Assembly: GCA_013396915.1 (NCBI GenBank)
Contig: VWZL01000198.1
Coordinates: 1-64,000 of the forward strand
Length of the DNA stretch: 64,000 bases
Source of the DNA: Stercorarius parasiticus
Taxonomy: Eukaryota; Chordata; Aves; Charadriiformes; Stercorariidae
Direction of reading: 5' to 3'
The position numbers and the translations under genes were made by a program. The notes below the pieces were generated by a model that ran no database searches, was not told the DNA's origin, and saw only the letters and a program-made list of their open reading frames with translations. This document shows positions 36,906-47,250 of the stretch, in pieces; position 1 is the first letter of the stretch, and each line of letters opens with the position of its first letter.

Positions 36906-38730
36906 AGAATTCAGTCTTAAGTAAAATAAACATTTATTAACTCCTGTACTACTCAGTTTCATGGAGTCTTAATGGTTATTGTTGGAGAGTACGACCTTAA
37001 ATACGGTCAGGCCACTAGAAAGGGTCGTTCATGTGAGTCATTCCTTCTTAGTTATCAGTGATCACACCAATAGTTATCCTGGAGTGAGACCCTTGTGAAC
37101 TGTTAGGACAAAATCAATAGCTGAGGAATACATTTTCTACATTGCAAGATTACTCAAAGATGTTTTAAGAGATCCAGGGACTAATTCATTCACCCTCTGC
37201 AGTGGGAATATAATCAGTTACTCATAATTGCAGCTCTTATGAAATTTTCCCTCCCATACTGAATTCCTGACTCAGCTGTACTATTTATTCAGCAGAAGGG
37301 TAAGTAGTAAGTTAATCAGCTCTCTCCAGAAATCTCTAAAGCAATTACATAATTTTTTGACATATTTGGTATCTCACATACAAAGAGAGGTGCTCAGTTC
37401 TGGACAATCAAAACAACCTTTGAGCTGTCTGCAGGTTATAGCTGCATTCACCACATATAAAGATATTTCCAAGTGAAGGCATGTAGAGCATAATCAGGAA
37501 TGCCTGTAGGAAGAATTAAGAAAAATCCAGACCAATCAAATACATCTGAATAACTGTAGTGGCATGTGCTAAAGCACTATTTTTTGTTAGGTATTGTTTA
37601 CTTCTCAATTTTTCTGCCTCTCCATTTCTACATTAATTGTACTAATATCAGTCTTAGAGATCTGCAAAGCAAATGCAGCCTCCACTTACAACTTTTACCA
37701 TTTCTCATAGAATTGCATCTGGACATCTTAAAAAACCCGCACTTTTTGGTGGAAATACCCTTTACTTGACAAAATAGCTGAAAAAACTTCAGAATAGTTA
37801 AGCAGGAGGAAAATGAATGTTGACAAAGAATGAAACCATGGGCAGTAAAAGAGCAAACACGACTTTTGCCTGTAGTGTGAAGTTAATTGGAGATTCTGGT
37901 GCTTAAGTGTGAGCCAGAGAAGAGCATTCCCAGCATCAAGGTACTTCAGAAGAAAGTCAGAATTTATTCTGGGAACAGATTTTCAAAAAGATTTTTCAAG
38001 TGTCCTTTAAGGCTGTATGCCTGACTTCTTTTTGTGCTTTCAAAATCTTTTCTCAAGTTACTAAAATGTGCAGATAAAACTCCGAATATACTCACAGGGA
38101 ATCAGACAGTGAAAGTACCATTTTACAAAATGAGTTTTCAGAGCTGAATTTCTCTTTGAGGAAATTTCTGTTCCTGAGCACTAAGCAGGAAACCTCTAAA
38201 TCACCTCTTTAGTCTTTCAGCTTTTCCCTGGTGTTTTCTGTCCGCTCTTCAAATTTTAAGATCAAGAAGTCCTTTCTTTTTTACTGTTTTGAACAAAAGG
38301 TTAAGAATTTCTTTACTTTTGCTGCAATCTTTTCTAAATTATCTGTTGCATTTTTTCAGGAAAACAATACAAAATATAGGTGTGATGTGCTAAATAAAAG
38401 AAATAATAAACATCATCAAAATGGATTGAGTGAATCTTTAGCATAAGACATATTTCATTTCTGTAATCCAGTCTCTTTCCAACATGATCAACTTGATAAC
38501 TATTCCTGAGCATATACAGCAAAATCTTCCCTGATCTTGACAAATCTTTTTTTATGAAATCCTACCTAATAGCTTTCACCATATTCTTGAGGATATGTCA
38601 GCATGGCCTCCAAAACTATTTCTTTACTGTGTCAAGAGCAAAGTCACAATCCTTGTCCATGTGCTCACAGTAGGATCTATTGTTTGTTTTATTACCTTGG
38701 AGCAGACTTTTCTAACTTTAAATCTATTTT

Positions 38731-38830
38731 NNNNNNNNNNNNNNNNNNNNNNNNNNNNNNNNNNNNNNNNNNNNNNNNNNNNNNNNNNNNNNNNNNNNNN
38801 NNNNNNNNNNNNNNNNNNNNNNNNNNNNNN
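38731..38830. other. Assembly gap of exactly 100 N
   Basis: A run of 100 undetermined bases, the conventional size for a gap of unknown length. The right flank is an alternating AT repeat (38841-38873), a likely cause of the break. Real sequence is missing here and its length is unknown. Confidence 0.98.
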
Positions 38831-38840
38831 ACACTTTTTC

Positions 38841-38873
38841 CATATATATATATAAATATAAATATATATATAT
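38841..38873. repeat. Alternating AT microsatellite beside the gap
   Basis: ATATATATATATAAATATAA followed by ATATATATATAT. It begins 11 bases after the gap and may continue into it. Confidence 0.85.
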
Positions 38874-39308
38874 CCCTCCAAAACATCACAGAGGTGGTTT
38901 TGATTTATCAGTTACACTTTTCACTGAAGTGAAAAATACTGAGAATCCTAAGGCCTTCTATCATAGGCAGCAATTCTATTTATTTGCATTCCAGCAGCTT
39001 TAGAGACATTTGAGAGAAATATGTTAGCAAGTCAGTAAGTAGAATCTGAAAAAGAAGTCATTGAAAAAAAACACACTTGGGAGTGGGGAAATTGTCCTTT
39101 AGGAACAGTAGTGTCTCCTCCTGCAGCAGGATGCTTTCTCCAGGACCAATAACAGATCTCTGTTGGAGACGCTTCCCATGATCAATTTAATCAAGTAATT
39201 TTGAAGTTCTCATGCATCCTGTTTGGGCTAGGCAACTAGTTTTTACGGGCAAGCTGAATTTTTGACTCACAATCTGGCACCTTAATTCTAGTTTTCATAT
39301 TAACCGGT

Positions 39309-39379
39309 GATGTACATGTACATATATATGCATATGTGTGTATGCAAACACACACATATAGATATATAGGTATAGGTGT
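39309..39379. repeat. AT/TG microsatellite with hairpin potential
   Basis: Alternating ACATGTACATATATATGCAT and TATGTGTGTATGCAAACACA with a partner ACACATA arm. The TATGTGTGT and ACACACATA arms can pair across a loop of about eight bases. Confidence 0.75.
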
Positions 39380-40810
39380 TACACAATGCGCTACAATTGG
39401 TTTTATTTAATGAAAAAAATAAAAGCATTTGAAAACCCTAAACTTCTCTAGAGATTAATCTGTCTCCGTGTATAGGTGTAAAAAATCAAATGCTGAAACG
39501 ATATTAAAAGTGTCTAGTTCTTTCTTTGAGAATATCAAGATACTTGAAGTGCAATTACAAGCTATAATGAATTGCTTCCCAGGATCCAAAGTGGTGAGGA
39601 ACTGTTTAAACACATGGTGACATCTCCACAGGGATATGGCACAAAATGTTATTCTTCCTATAAGTGAGCAGCTCCACAGTTTTTATTTCTATCTCTTATT
39701 TTGAACTGTAACTAGTTTCTCTAATCTTATGTGCTTACAGGTTCGTGTTGACGGGAATTACATGCACTAGATGCAAAAAATCCTGATGCCTCTGCAGGAA
39801 ATGTCTCTTTCTTATTATCTTGGTAGTAGTTTGTTTCCAGTGCATTAGTGATGAAGAAAGAGAGAAAGAGAACCGAGAGTGAGTTTTTACCTGTGCTTAG
39901 CTGTGTGATTTTTCTTTCTGAGATTTGCTGACAGCTCTGAAGCGGGGGTATTATTTTTGTGGGTATTCTTCTCATTAACGGTGCTCTATTAACTCTGGAA
40001 AGAGCAACATTACAGCTGGTGAGTATGCCTGTACTACCACACTTCGGAACTCAAGGGGTTCTCGTTTAAAGAAGCAATAAACTTAATTTTATGCCATTTT
40101 ACTGTTTTTATATTTACAAATTTGAGAGGAAGCTTTTCATTTTTTTTCATAAAGTTACTTGCCTGTGGCAGTAAGCTTGGAAAACATAGCTGTATCAAAC
40201 AGCAAAATAGCTGCAGACCACAAGGGATTTCAAATTCAGCTACATAAGCCATATTCCAGAACATGCTCTGCTTTTAAATACCTGTCTCCTAACTGAATCT
40301 ATCATTTACCTCGTTAGCTGCAGCTATGTTCCTGTGCCTACATTATTCCCATTTTAATGTATTTTAAGTGTCCAGACTCATGATGACGAATTAAAACATT
40401 CAGCTAACAACCTTTAGGAACAACATGACAATTTGACATGTGTATGTCTTAGAATATAGAAACATCTCAGAATATTTACTAGACTTCAGAGAAATAAAAT
40501 ATTTATTTCAGCTTTTTTTTTTTTAATTCTGTATTTATTTTGTTCCATTTTTTGGTTTAATGCCTCTCATATACAAGATTTTCCTTTTATCATAAGGTAC
40601 AAGATTTGTAATTACTAATGTATTCATTTTATGGTTTTTTTAATAGATGTATTTATTTATAAATGGATATATAAATATATTACATTGTATATAAAAGTAA
40701 AATTAATAATTATACAACAAGGAATTCAAATAAATCTTAGGAACAACATGTTGTGGCTGAAAGATCACTGGATTGCAACCTTGATTAATTCAGTAACTGG
40801 ACTGTATCTT

Positions 40811-41107
40811 CTACAAAAGTTCTTCTCGTCTTCTGAATAAAATCTTGACATATTGGTCATCTCTAGATCTTTTTCTCAATGTACTCCTGAATGCTGCTTC
40901 ACAGATTGCATCACAGTCTGAAGTATCCCGTTTGCTTCCCACTGTAAATCCATATGATATCTCCAGGATATCAGTATTATGCACAGTGGCACCAAAAATC
41001 AGCCAGTGTGCTCGACAACTCAGAAGCCCTTGCTGCTTGTCAACCAAGTTATTACTATACCTGTACCGTATGAGCCTGGTCTGCATCATGAGCATGTTGT
41101 AATCCAC
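40811..41107 (-). CDS. Candidate exon or gene remnant, unidentified 98-residue reading frame
   Basis: A minus-strand open segment of about 100 codons in a locally GC-richer patch. Upstream sequence offers acceptor-like sites (ACAGGGCAG or CAGTTTAG) just before the frame. The translation has protein-like composition: a hydrophobic LIFGATVHNTDILEISYGFTV stretch (split here as LIFGATVHNTDILEI and SYGFTV), a CDAICEAAF segment with two close cysteines, and a basic end (LRKRSRDDQYVKILFRRREELL) ending in TAG. I see no good splice donor before the stop, so it could be a last exon or a decayed gene. I do not recognise the family. By length alone a chance frame cannot be excluded. Composition and locality favour former or present coding. 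Confidence 0.3.
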   Translation of the reverse strand: MDYNMLMMQTRLIRYRYSNNLVDKQQGLLSCRAHWLIFGATVHNTDILEISYGFTVGSKRDTSDCDAICEAAFRSTLRKRSRDDQYVKILFRRREELL

Positions 41108-41407
41108 TAAACTGCCCTGTATAAGTCCATGCTAATATCTCAAAATTAGTATTTGTGCAAGAAGGGAATGGTGAGAGGTAAAGGAAGAGTCTTAAGAGAG
41201 ATTAAGCAAGTAGGCAGATACATCTGTGTTTATAACAATGGCATGACAATGTTGACCTCTTGGCCATCTAATATGTGTCAGCTCCAGAATCACACCAGTC
41301 AATCACTATTCAATGGACCAATAATAAAATAGTTTGTGTTAGGACCACACCCATGTGATGGATCATACTCAGTATAGATAGCGATTTTTGTCTCCATCAA
41401 CATTTCT

Positions 41408-41606
41408 TTAGAGGATTATGTTGTCACTTAGACACAGGATGATCAGTAGTGGGACAATTTCTCTAGGCTTTATCTTCACCCCCAGAGACCTCTTCAATGC
41501 TCTGCCAAATGTCTTGTACAGAACTAAGAGAACAGAGGTATCAGAGGTGTGTAAATCTGAATTTCCATCAATTTTATTTGCATATGATTCATCTCTCCTT
41601 AAAACT
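41408..41606 (-). CDS. Weak candidate exon, unidentified
   Basis: An open minus-strand segment between the candidates at 40811-41107 and 42365-42653. It reads DESYANKIDGNSDLHTSDTS, then VLLVLYKTFGRALKRSLGVK, then IKPREIVPLLIILCLSDNI. A possible donor (CTAAGTGAC) lies shortly before the TAA. The amphipathic KTFGRALKRSL and PREIVPLLIIL parts look helix-like. Acceptor sites are weak. It is listed because three such segments cluster on one strand. No family is recognised. Confidence 0.18.
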
Positions 41607-41725
41607 CAGAGTCAGAACCCATTATCCAACTCTGTATACTCCTTCAGTCCACCATAACCCTCCATGTCTTCTCAAGGGGGCTATAGAATTGCCTTTCATT
41701 CACTAACACTTGCTTTTTGGTTTAG

Positions 41726-41872
41726 TGGAACTATTTGAACTGAAGGCTGTAGGACTTAGACTCAACATGCTCTTGTCTGCAAAAATAATATTTGACAATT
41801 ATGGACCCGAAATATATGAAAGACATGTAGCACTGAATGAAACAGGAGCGCAGCATCTAACTTCAACTTTAG
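41726..41872 (+). CDS. Weak candidate exon on the plus strand
   Basis: A 147-bp plus-strand segment bounded by a good acceptor (TGCTTTTTGGTTTAG) and a GT dinucleotide after TTTAG. One frame is open throughout and reads ELFELKAVGLRLNMLLSAKI, then IFDNYGPEIYERHVALNETG, then AQHLTSTL. Its length is a multiple of three. The donor context (GTCTGT) is weak, and the neighbouring candidates are on the other strand. The segment could be a chance exon look-alike. No family is recognised. Confidence 0.15.
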
Positions 41873-42364
41873 GTCTGTTGTGTGTGAAGTTTATTAGGGC
41901 ATTATAGTTATACAAGAGCCAGGAAAAAAAAATCTTTTAATATTCACTGAAGTGGCCTGAGGACACAGACATGTAATGGATGAGTTTATGGATTATTAAC
42001 TGAATAGAAGGTGAAAATAAATTGGAAGTCCAGCAACTGTGCACTTTGGATTTTTTATTACAGAGTAATGCACGTGCTATAGTAAAAATGACAGCTTAAA
42101 CTTTACAGTGATGGTTTTATTTGTTTCTAGGTTGGTATTTTTTACTACTTTGGTTCAATTAATGCTAGGTTATTACTCCTGACCACTAATATGACTGGAA
42201 TGTCTTTCAAATGTAAGTATAGGTTGAACTCAAAGTGAAAAATGTATGAGACAGATCATACATAGTAATATAATAACACAGCTGATGTTGATATTGACAT
42301 GTCTTCATGATTTGCTTATAAAGTAGCTGAACATGAAGAGAAAAAAAGACTTGATATATAATCA

Positions 42365-42653
42365 TCAGTTAACTACTTTGGAACTTTTACTTTCTGGCTT
42401 AATGTATTTTTCAATTGTAAAATTCTCTTCTGAAGTTAAACTTTCTGTATTTAAATAAAAACTGGGTGAATAATTGATCGTATGCCACCTGATAAATGTC
42501 ATCTTCTTTCCAATTTTTCTTTGACAAGAAATATCTCCAATGTATTTGTATTTCAAAATCTTCACTGGATCACGTATAAAACTATTGTAATGACTTGATA
42601 AAATTAACTCATCTTTTGTTAGAATCCCTTTTTTGAAATGTAGGCTGATTTGA
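42365..42653 (-). CDS. Weak candidate exon, unidentified
   Basis: A minus-strand open segment of about 95 codons. It begins after a possible acceptor (TATCGTCAG) and ends at TGA. It reads QISLHFKKGILTKDELILSS, then HYNSFIRDPVKILKYKYIGD, then ISCQRKIGKKMTFIRWHTIN and a Ser/Glu-rich end. A possible donor (GAAAGTAAAAG) lies about ten codons before the stop. The region is AT-rich, so a run of this length can arise by chance. It is kept only because it lies on the same strand and within 1.5 kb of the 40811-41107 candidate. Confidence 0.18.
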
Positions 42654-45600
42654 CTGACGATAAACCATACTTACTATATTCTAAGGCAAGGTGATGGGTC
42701 TTTAAGGAATAAGATTTCAGATTAAAATGTATTTTTCTGTGAACTCCCTTGTTGTGGGAAAAAGGGAACAAATGAGTAGATACAAGAATTTATTATTAGT
42801 CAAGTTAGCTATTTTTTAACAATCTAATCAAAATACAAGAGTTTGTTTATCCGGGTGCAATGATACTAGCATTATAGCATGGATGATCTAATTTTTATAG
42901 AAAAAAATTATCAAAAATACATCAAAAAATGTTCTACAGAAATGTCCTAGCATCTACACCTTTTCTCTGCTATTATCCTCATCCTTCCAGTGCACCCTGA
43001 GTTCTAAGACTGACAGAGCTTGTTTTCATCAAGAAGAATGGGGATTGGGAGTTTCCGGTGCCTAGTCAGTGTACCGAGTTCTCTGTTGGGACGAGTATGG
43101 TCTTCATGGAGGGAGTTTCTTCCTCATCTGGCGTTATTTTTGTGTGTTTTCTGACACAGTCTGCTTATGCACTCTTTCTTCACTCATTTCTAAGTTAAAA
43201 TATTCCTATACCTTAGCGATCAGCTAGTCACTTAATAGGGTAGCCTGAACCACAGTTAACACGGAGGGTCAATATTTATTCCTTAAATACTACATATATT
43301 TCTTAGATATTTTCATACGTAGTATTTACAGAGCCAAGCTAAAACAGATTAGGCAGTAGACACCTGACCATTTGACAGCTTCTATAACAACTGAAACAAG
43401 CTAAAATCAGCTCAGGCTAAGCCAGGTCCAGACAATCCTGAGGCCCTGCATTTTTAGAACAATACACAGCCTGGAAAATTTCACTGGTAATGAAAATATC
43501 GTTTTTATTGGACAGCAGTGTGTATGCAACAAAATACTGCTCAAAGTATAATAAATATGCAAATGGTCTCAATCTTACTTGTTACTCCTCTCTTTATAAC
43601 TTTAATTGCTACATTCATGACTTGCGTACCTGGTTTACAGTCAATTGACCATGATGAAGCTTATATTCTTTTCTGAATGAGCACTTTCCAGAACACAGTG
43701 CTGCAGTCCACCTATAAAATCTAGATACCACATTTTCCCAAGTCCACTTTTGTAGTTTACCAAAATGAAAATGAAGACACTCAGGTGCAGGAAGGACTTT
43801 TTATATTTGTATTCAACTTGCTGTTAGTTAGGGGTCTAAACCGTGCAGACTGTCATAATAGTTAATAGACACTCATCATTAGGAACCGAAAGAAAGCCTA
43901 CAAGCTGATGAAGAACCAGAAAATTCAAAAAATCCAAAAATAAATCTAGATAGAGACAGATTTTTTAACAATATCTTCTCCTGGAGTTTCATATTCTTAT
44001 CAGCTGTCTGAAGATTGTCTCATTTTGTTTTGGTTTGTAGTTGTTTGGTTTTGTGGTGGGCTTTTTTTTGTTGGTTTTTTTTTTCATTTACCTCTGCAAC
44101 CCATTATGAATTCGTCTCTTCAGTGTCAAACCTGGTGGAATTTTTCTGTAGTGATGTAAAAAAAAATTGCTTAACAGGTGTCCATTATTTTGTAGGACAC
44201 AATAAGAGTCTTGTTCAGTCTAAAGATTTGCAATCTTACATGCTATTTTATATACTACTTTACATGGTCGACTGAGTCTGAGGATGGTTATCACTAACTG
44301 GTAAATGGGCAGTGTCCAGTGATTAATTTTTTACAAAGAACTTTCCTATTCTTATGCCAGAATATCTTAGCTGAGAATTACACTCATGTTGGTGCAGCTG
44401 CTACGTTAAAAGGTGATGCTTATTTTGTTATCTTCAGTGGAAGAAAATGTATGCAACATGAATACATCATGAACAGTCACCATGACTGCTTGAATGACTA
44501 TTACACAATCTAGATTCTTCAGTTCAGATGCAGTAGTGTTCATTCTAAACTGTTAAATAATTTCATGGCATCCATACAAACAAATTTGAAACTCACCTTT
44601 AAGAAACATGACCTATATGTCACTATGTTTACATATTTGTATATCATAATGAATAACACCATTAATTAACAGCACTATGAGGTTCAGAATTTTCAGTCTG
44701 GGGAGACTTTTATTAACTTTGTGTTTCCAATAGGTTGCATATTGTATATACCATCTTCAATGTCATTTTACAGAATTAAATATTTATATTCATTGCAGTG
44801 GAGTTACTTCTGACTCATAAATTAATGGATAAAAATCCTCACAATAAAATAACATGAACATAATTAAACTATAGAGCTTCTCCCAATTTTACGTGACATT
44901 TTGATAAATTAAAATTGTAATTACTTCAACTTTTTGGATAGGGCTGACACTGGGCAGAATCCTCGTATTTTCCATACAGAGACTGCCTCTTAGTAGAAGG
45001 TGATTAGCCCAGTAGAAGGTTATTTAACTTTTATTACCTGGAAGATTACAAAAGGCAGTTCCACTGTCCCTACATTTAATTATTACTTCTTGATCAGAGT
45101 AAAATCTCATTTCCACTACCCAGAATTGAAGTGATATTGGTATCTGACATAAGCAATAAATATTTCACTGTAGGTGAAAGAAATGGTATTTCTGTTCTTG
45201 GCCAAATTTTACTGATAATACAATATTTGTTGGGGCAGCACATAGTAGAGTTTATCAATGCTATGGACACTTTCTTTTTTTCTTTCTAGTTATAATTCCA
45301 TATAGCTTATTGCATAATATAGACTATTTAAGGAGTAAGTGATAAGATTATGATCATCTGCCAAAATGTTGTGAAGTAAGGAAGAACAATAAAAATGACA
45401 TGTGTAATAAAAGTATCTGTTGCTCAGGTTCTTTCGTGTGGTCTTAAAACAGCTTCTTTTTAACCGTACTGCAGAAATTCAGCGCTACACAAATCTATTT
45501 TTTTTCTGGGGGAAAAGAAGTGAAGGTGAGAAGAGTGGACACGTTTGGAACATTTTTACAATACAAAAATTGTGGGTATTTTTCTCCCTATTCTGCACCT

Positions 45601-46043
45601 TATTGTGCTTAATCTTTTTTTGTTTATTTGTTTGCCTTGTAAATCAAGATTGTTAGGTAGAGATCAAAAATTGAGCATTTCATCTCAAAAAATTATTTTA
45701 TGAAAAATAATTTTTAAGTGCAAGGGATGTAATAATAATTTTTAAAACAGGGGATGTTGAATAAAAATTTTTGGCAGCCTGGTTTTAGTAATTATCCACA
45801 ATGCTCTCTGAAGTTCTATTTACTCATATTCTTATGCTGTGCATTAAAAAAAAAAAGTCACGATGAAACAGAATTATATAGCGTATAGACCTGGAGTTTG
45901 GAAAAGTCTCCAACAAATTGTCATATAGCAATGTGCAAGACCTCCTGACTTAATCTATCTGGGCTCTGCTCCCTAAGGGAAGTTGGGCCACGGCCAAGTA
46001 GGAAATTTCAGGGCATTTTTGACCAGGGCTTGGCCCACAGTAC
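42654..46043. other. Unique AT-rich DNA, no supported gene
   Basis: No recognisable gene or transposon. A very good plus-strand acceptor-like polypyrimidine tract (TTATCCTCATCCTTCCAG) ends at about 42989, but the frame after it closes within 25 codons. A T/G-rich tract lies at 44022-44085. Confidence 0.55.
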
Positions 46044-46720
46044 TGTCGCATTAAAAAGGGTTTAGTTTTGTTCCTGTCTCAGGGCCCTTCACTGAAGTGG
46101 TTCAACATTTGCCCGTTTGCCCCAAAGGACTTTCACTGAGACAGTTTGGCATAGTTGAAAAGATAGAATGATTTATTGAAGTGACAGGTATAACAGATTC
46201 GGAATTGCCATTGATAAATGCACTATCTGCAATAGGGCTAATATACTACAATAATGCTAGCAGAATAAATGAGTAAATGAATAAATGCTATCCCGGGAGT
46301 TCTTCACCAAGAGGTGAACCTGCAATGCTTACCAAGAAGATGTCCCTGTCTTGGTGGAAGAAGAGCAGCACAGCCCATCGACTGTTCCTTCTAGGTCTCA
46401 AGTTTCTTCTCCATCGGAGAGAACTCTCTCCCCAGTAGACTCCGCAATATCCCTTATATCCTAACCTTATCTGATCTCCTCCCTGGGGTGACATTTTTAG
46501 CATGATTTGGGTGGAGAGTCAGGTGCTATAGTCATAGATGTTTAGCATGTTCTTCTTTTAGCTCATTATCATACTTAGGGGTGTCAACTTTAATATTCAT
46601 TTTGTGCATAATTAAGCAAAAAGTCTCACTCCACGCACCGTGGCCTTCAAGATTCTGTGCTGAAGCTTTTTATCTGCCTACTCCTGTATTCCTGCAACTT
46701 TGAGCACCACAAGACTGCCA
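46044..46720 (-). mobile_element. Probable LTR of an endogenous retrovirus, boundaries uncertain
   Basis: The minus strand has LTR-like order. A TATA-like box (AGGATATAAGGGAT) lies at about 46450-46461, followed about 280 bp later by a clear AATAAA (46172-46177) and a GT/CT-containing stretch, and a possible LTR end TGCGACA at 46044. The block is GC-richer than its flanks. I could not find a matching TGT start or a target-site duplication on the upstream side, so the right edge is a guess, and the true element may extend to about 47250. It is unlike the two other LTRs in the window. No retroviral protein coding is recognised nearby. Confidence 0.5.
46172..46177 (-). terminator. AATAAA signal in the probable LTR
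   Basis: The minus strand reads TTCAATAAATCATTC. It is a canonical polyadenylation signal placed correctly relative to the upstream TATA-like box. Confidence 0.45.
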
Positions 46721-46799
46721 CAAGACTCCCTCCTTCGGCTGTTTTTCATGACTACCAGTCAGATCTCCCCCCACACACAGGAGATAAGCATTGTTAACC

Positions 46800-47250
46800 T
46801 CTTATGTACTAAATCCCACAAGTATCCAGCAAGGTAAGTAGAATAGACCTGGAAATGGTAGCCATGTTCAACCAATAGTCTGGACCAACATTACGGTGAT
46901 GGGTCAGGTCTGATGATGAGGCTAGGAAGTCAGTTTGTAGGTCAGTGTTAGAATCAGATCTAGTGATCACTGAACAGGTCCTCAGTGATGAGGCAGGAAC
47001 AAAGCCAAGGCTGGCAGTCAGTCTGTGGGTTGGGATCTTGATGATGGCGTTCCATGGCCAGGCAGGGACATGGAGCTGAGCTGGAGACTGACAGTCCTTC
47101 AGCTCAGGAAGGGGCTGATAGCCCCGGACAGAGCTGAAGAGGAGCCTTTGGGCCCACAGTGTGGGGGAAGGCTTCATATGAGTTTGGTAAGAGCCATTAA
47201 GGTTTATTTGCACACTCAGGGCCCTGATATAAGCCATAGATTTCAGGGCT
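46800..47250. repeat. GC-richer block with diverged internal repetition
   Basis: Two loosely similar passages of about 60-70 bp occur around GATGAGGCTAGGAAGTCAGT with TGTAGGTCAGTG, and GATGAGGCAGGAACAAAGCC with GGCAGTCAGTCTGTGGGTTG. The block adjoins the probable LTR and may be part of the same element. A 142-codon minus-strand open frame (46809-47237) spans it. It has no recognisable domain, and its composition follows the repeat. Confidence 0.35.

Larger units (their letters stand above)
34386..40810. other. Unique AT-rich DNA with an assembly gap, no supported gene
   Basis: No gene is recognised. If 34258-34385 and 40811-41107 are exons of one gene, this would be an intron. It holds a TATTTA-type repeat (36557-36583), a short CR1 tail fragment (36853-36905), the 100-N gap (38731-38830), AT-rich microsatellites beside the gap and at 39309-39379, and a T run near 40511-40523. 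Plus-strand open frames that run across the gap are meaningless. Confidence 0.55.

Noticed and set aside
38595..38932. Open frames running through the N gap on both strands
   Set aside because: They exist only because the 100 undetermined bases contain no stop codons.
42960..43080. Strong plus-strand acceptor tract (CCTCATCCTTCCAG) as an exon start
   Set aside because: The only open frame after it ends within 25 codons, with no donor, so there is no usable exon.
46809..47237. 142-codon minus-strand frame as a gene
   Set aside because: It spans a diverged repeat next to a probable LTR, has no recognisable domain and no splice evidence. It is kept only as part of the repeat block.
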